DNA from: Trabulsiella guamensis ATCC 49490
Lineage (GTDB): Bacteria > Pseudomonadota > Gammaproteobacteria > Enterobacterales > Enterobacteriaceae
Reading direction: 5' to 3'
DNA: 64,000 nt
Assembly: GCF_000734965.1 (NCBI RefSeq)
Contig: NZ_JMTB01000059.1
Coordinates: 62,001 to 126,000, forward strand
In this document: one piece after another, positions 60,577 to 64,000 of the stretch
Layout of the letters: each line of letters starts with the position of its first letter
Numbering within the stretch: position 1 is the first letter of the stretch
Program-made: the position numbers and the translations under genes
Notes under the pieces: generated by a model
The model's database searches: none
The model's input: the letters and a program-made list of their open reading frames with translations, nothing else
What the model was told of the DNA's origin: nothing

Positions 60577-61428
60577 ATGTCGACATACTTAATCGGTGAC
60601 GTTCATGGTTGCTACGATGAACTGATTTCATTGTTGAAACAGGTAGACTTCTCACCTGAACGTGACACCCTTTGGCTGACTGGCGACCTTGTTGCTCGTG
60701 GCCCTGGTTCGTTAGAAGTTCTGCGTTTTGTTAAATCGCTTGGCGATAGCGTACGTATAGTGCTCGGCAACCACGATCTGCACCTGCTGGCTATTTTCGC
60801 CGGGGTCAGCCGTAATAAGCCGAAAGACCGCCTGACGCCATTGCTCGAAGCGCCGGACGCCGATGAGCTTATCAACTGGCTGCGCCGTCAGCCATTGCTG
60901 CAAATTGATGAAGAGAAGAAACTGCTGATGGTCCATGCGGGGGTAACGCCGCAGTGGGACATCGAAACGATGAAGCAATGCGCGCGCGATGTAGAATCGG
61001 TGCTGCGTAGCGACTCCTATCCCTTCTTCCTGGACGCGATGTATGGCGACCTGCCTAACCACTGGTCGCCAGAGCTGAGTGGTCTCGCGCGACTGCGTTT
61101 CATCACCAATGCCCTGACCCGCATGCGCTACTGCTTCCCTAACGGGCAGTTAGACATGTACAGCAAAGAATCACCGGAAAATGTCCCGGCACCGCTGAAA
61201 CCGTGGTTTGCCCTGAAAGGGCCGGTGACGGACGAATACAGTGTGGTATTTGGTCACTGGGCGTCGCTGGAGGGCCAGGGGACGCCGGAAGGCATCTATG
61301 GTCTGGATACCGGTTGCTGCTGGGGTGGCGTGCTGACCTGCCTGCGCTGGGAAGACAAAGCGTACTTTATCCAACCGTCGAATCGTCAGATGGATCTGGG
61401 TGAAGATGACGAGGCCGTCGCCTCGTAA
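60577..61428 (+). CDS. apaH: Diadenosine tetraphosphatase ApaH
   Basis: Symmetrical Ap4A hydrolase that also removes Np4 caps from RNA in E. coli. 283 residues (280 in E. coli). Metallophosphatase motifs: [14 protein letters not shown] (residue 7), [14 protein letters not shown] (near 37), [10 protein letters not shown] (near 63) and a C-terminal GHWAS motif. It is the last gene of the lptD operon. Confidence 0.98.
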   Translation: MSTYLIGDVHGCYDELISLLKQVDFSPERDTLWLTGDLVARGPGSLEVLRFVKSLGDSVRIVLGNHDLHLLAIFAGVSRNKPKDRLTPLLEAPDADELINWLRRQPLLQIDEEKKLLMVHAGVTPQWDIETMKQCARDVESVLRSDSYPFFLDAMYGDLPNHWSPELSGLARLRFITNALTRMRYCFPNGQLDMYSKESPENVPAPLKPWFALKGPVTDEYSVVFGHWASLEGQGTPEGIYGLDTGCCWGGVLTCLRWEDKAYFIQPSNRQMDLGEDDEAVAS

Positions 61429-61433
61429 GTGTC

Positions 61434-61453
61434 CCTCTCCCTGCCGGGAGAGG
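61434..61453. terminator. apaH/folA convergent hairpin
   Basis: An 8-bp perfect stem (CCTCTCCC at 61434-61441 with 61446-61453) and 4-base loop between convergent apaH and folA. It resembles short CCCTCTCCC palindromes that are dispersed in many enterobacterial genomes. Confidence 0.55.
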
Positions 61454-61461
61454 ATGTTTCA

Positions 61462-61974
<513 letters not shown>

Positions 61975-62106
61975 CTATACGGAAAGCCAAATCTTTCGTC
62001 GACTGGCGTCAGAGTAAAGAAAGCGAAAAATTCTCAATTTGCTGGCGAGTCCACGTCCCGGAAATGGACCGCCAGCATTACAGTGTTTAAGAAACAAAAC
62101 GTTAGC

Positions 62107-62136
62107 CGTAAAGTGTGCGTAACATCACACTTTACG
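62107..62136 (-). terminator. kefC terminator hairpin
   Basis: A perfect 11-bp stem (62107-62117 with 62126-62136) and an 8-base loop start directly after the kefC stop (62137-62139). On the minus strand GTTTTGTTTC follows about ten bases later, so it is a terminator with a displaced T run. Confidence 0.6.
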
Positions 62137-64000
62137 TTACATGGTTGGTCGACTTTCCGGTTCATCCTCTGCCTTACCGGTGTGCTTCCCCTCTTCCGTT
62201 CCCTGCCAGCCATGACGCTGAATAATCGACAGATGATTGCGATCTTCATTGATGATGTCGGTCAGCATCGCGCTGGTGCGCTTATACACCGCGGCAAAGG
62301 AGGCATCATCCTCTTCCGCCATATCCACCATCTCTTCCACCATCCGTTCGTTAAAGCGGCGGAACAGGTCAGCACGCTCGCGCGCCTCGTACGCGCCTAG
62401 CCCCAGCGCTTCCAGCGTCATGCGTCCGGATTTCAGCGCCCCTTCGAAGGTTTCACGCTCTGGCGCTTCAACGCCTGCCTGGCGCAGCTGAATGTAATGA
62501 TCCACATCGCGGGCGCGGGAGATGATTTTCAGCGTCGGGAAGTGTTCCTTCACCAGGGCCGTTAGTTGCAGACTCGCCTGTGGATCATCAATGGCATTGA
62601 TGAGTACTTCGGCTTTTGCCGCACCGGCAGACTCGAGTAGATCGACCCGTGTCGCATCGCCATAGAAAACTTTCATATCGAATTTACGCAGGGTATCCAC
62701 ATGGTCGGGATCGTGATCGAGAATCACCATTTTCACGCCGCTGGAGAGCAGCAAACGACCGGCGATCTGGCCGTAACGGCCGAACCCGGCGATGATCACG
62801 CGCGGCTGCTCTTCGTCTATCTCGTCAGCCTCGCGCTCTTCGCCGCCGCCGGATTTCTCCAGACGGGTCAGCAGCACCAGCAGAATCGGCGTTGCCGCCA
62901 TCGACAGCGCCACCGCCAGCGTCAGCGCTTTCGCCCACTCAGGATCCAGCACGTTCGCCATTTGCGCCGCGCCAAAAACCACAAAGGCGAACTCACTACC
63001 CTGCCCTAACAGCACGGCAAACCAGCGGCGCTGCGCCTTCGGTACGCCCAGCGGACGCGCCACCAGCCACAGCATCAGCAGCTTAATCAGCAGGAATCCG
63101 GCGAGCAAAATGAGGATCCGCAGCGGATGCGTCACCAGCGTACCGAAATCAACAGACATGCCGACGCCAATGAAGAACAACCCCAGCAGCAGCCCTTTAA
63201 ACGGTTCGATATCGCTTTCCAGCGCATGACGATATTCCGAACTGGCTAACAGCACACCGGCGAGAAACGCCCCCATCGCCATCGACAGTCCGACCTCTTC
63301 CAGCAACAGCCCGAAACCAAACACCAGAAACAGCGCCACGGCGCTGAACACTTCCCGCAACCCGGAGCGGGCGACAAAGCGCAATACCGGGCGGGTCACA
63401 TAGCGGCCCAACAGAACCACCAGCACCAGCGCCGCCGCCACTTTCAGCGCCGACAGCGCGAAAGCGCCAAGGGTCGTTGATGCGCCACTGGCGGCCAGTA
63501 GCGGGATCATTGCCACCAGCGGAATGGCGGCGATATCCTGGAACAGCAGAACCGCAAAAGCACCACGCCCCATAGGCGTCAGGGTCAGGTTACGTTCGTT
63601 CATTGCCTGCATAGCGATAGCCGTGGAGGAGAGCGCCAGCGTCATACCGATCAGTTCCGCCACTTTCCAGTCGAGACCCAGCAGCATACAGAAACCGCCG
63701 AGCAACACGCCACAGGCAACCATCTGCAATGCGCCGCCGCCAAATACCGAAGCGCGTAGCTTCCACAACCGCTGCGGATCAAGCTCAAGGCCGATAACGA
63801 ACAACATCAGTACCACGCCAATTTCCGCGAAGTGGAGAATCGACTCTGCGTCGGTCACCAGACGCAACCCCCACGGCCCGATAATACAACCGGCGATCAG
63901 ATACCCGAGCACCGATCCCAGCCCCAGCCGGACGGCAATCGGCACGATCAGCGCCGCCGAGCCGAGATAAATCAGCGCCTGTATCAGCGTATGGCTATCC
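62137..64000 (-). CDS. kefC: Glutathione-regulated K+/H+ antiporter KefC (5' edge partial)
   Basis: Potassium efflux protein of the CPA2 family, held closed by glutathione and opened by glutathione adducts, which protects against electrophiles. The first visible in-frame codons give [15 protein letters not shown], exactly the E. coli residues 2 onward, so only the initiator codon is outside the window. A GTG at 63945 is internal. About twelve membrane segments are followed by the KTN domain ([20 protein letters not shown] near 401) and a C-terminal tail ([13 protein letters not shown]). The partner gene kefF would lie beyond the right edge. Confidence 0.97.
   Translation of the reverse strand, partial: DSHTLIQALIYLGSAALIVPIAVRLGLGSVLGYLIAGCIIGPWGLRLVTDAESILHFAEIGVVLMLFVIGLELDPQRLWKLRASVFGGGALQMVACGVLLGGFCMLLGLDWKVAELIGMTLALSSTAIAMQAMNERNLTLTPMGRGAFAVLLFQDIAAIPLVAMIPLLAASGASTTLGAFALSALKVAAALVLVVLLGRYVTRPVLRFVARSGLREVFSAVALFLVFGFGLLLEEVGLSMAMGAFLAGVLLASSEYRHALESDIEPFKGLLLGLFFIGVGMSVDFGTLVTHPLRILILLAGFLLIKLLMLWLVARPLGVPKAQRRWFAVLLGQGSEFAFVVFGAAQMANVLDPEWAKALTLAVALSMAATPILLVLLTRLEKSGGGEEREADEIDEEQPRVIIAGFGRYGQIAGRLLLSSGVKMVILDHDPDHVDTLRKFDMKVFYGDATRVDLLESAGAAKAEVLINAIDDPQASLQLTALVKEHFPTLKIISRARDVDHYIQLRQAGVEAPERETFEGALKSGRMTLEALGLGAYEARERADLFRRFNERMVEEMVDMAEEDDASFAAVYKRTSAMLTDIINEDRNHLSIIQRHGWQGTEEGKHTGKAEDEPESRPTM

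Overview
The window is a chromosomal segment of an enterobacterium closely related to Escherichia, Salmonella and Citrobacter. Gene order and protein sequences match the E. coli K-12 0-2.5 minute region almost gene for gene, in the order zapD to kefC. The short 281-residue AraC, the roughly 85-95 % protein identity I estimate by eye to E. coli, and the extra genes between araD and polB suggest a Citrobacter-like species. The genus cannot be fixed by reading alone. I see no IS elements, prophage, CRISPR arrays, tRNA or rRNA genes.

Bases 1-23,000: the 3' part of zapD and yacG face mutT, secA and secM. Next comes the complete division and cell wall (dcw) cluster on the minus strand: mraZ-rsmH-ftsL-ftsI-murE-murF-mraY-murD-ftsW-murG-murC-ddlB-ftsQ-ftsA-ftsZ-lpxC. 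The genes are tightly packed or overlapping and start from a recognisable mraZ promoter followed by 10-bp-spaced MraZ repeats. They make the cytoplasmic peptidoglycan precursors and lipid II, the septal synthase pair FtsW/FtsI, the FtsQL scaffold, and the FtsA/FtsZ ring. lpxC links envelope growth to lipid A.

Bases 23,000-33,400: cra, ilvIH and leuO (minus) and leuLABCD (plus). This is a branched-chain amino acid block with a leucine attenuator, the LeuO regulator and the catabolite regulator Cra.

Bases 33,400-42,000: setA, the dual-function RNA SgrS with its SgrT peptide, and sgrR form the glucose-phosphate stress locus. The TPP-riboswitch-controlled thiBPQ thiamine importer and yabI follow. 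Bases 40,900-46,050: araC and araBAD with all classical sites (araO2, CRP, araI1/I2) at E. coli spacing.

Bases 46,050-47,500: an AT-rich two-gene islet of unknown function, absent from the E. coli K-12 order, sits between araD and polB. It is the best candidate for something undescribed. Bases 47,500-64,000: SOS-type polB, rapA, rluA, djlA, the lptD-surA-pdxA-rsmA-apaG-apaH operon, folA and kefC. kefC runs off the right edge, lacking only its start codon.
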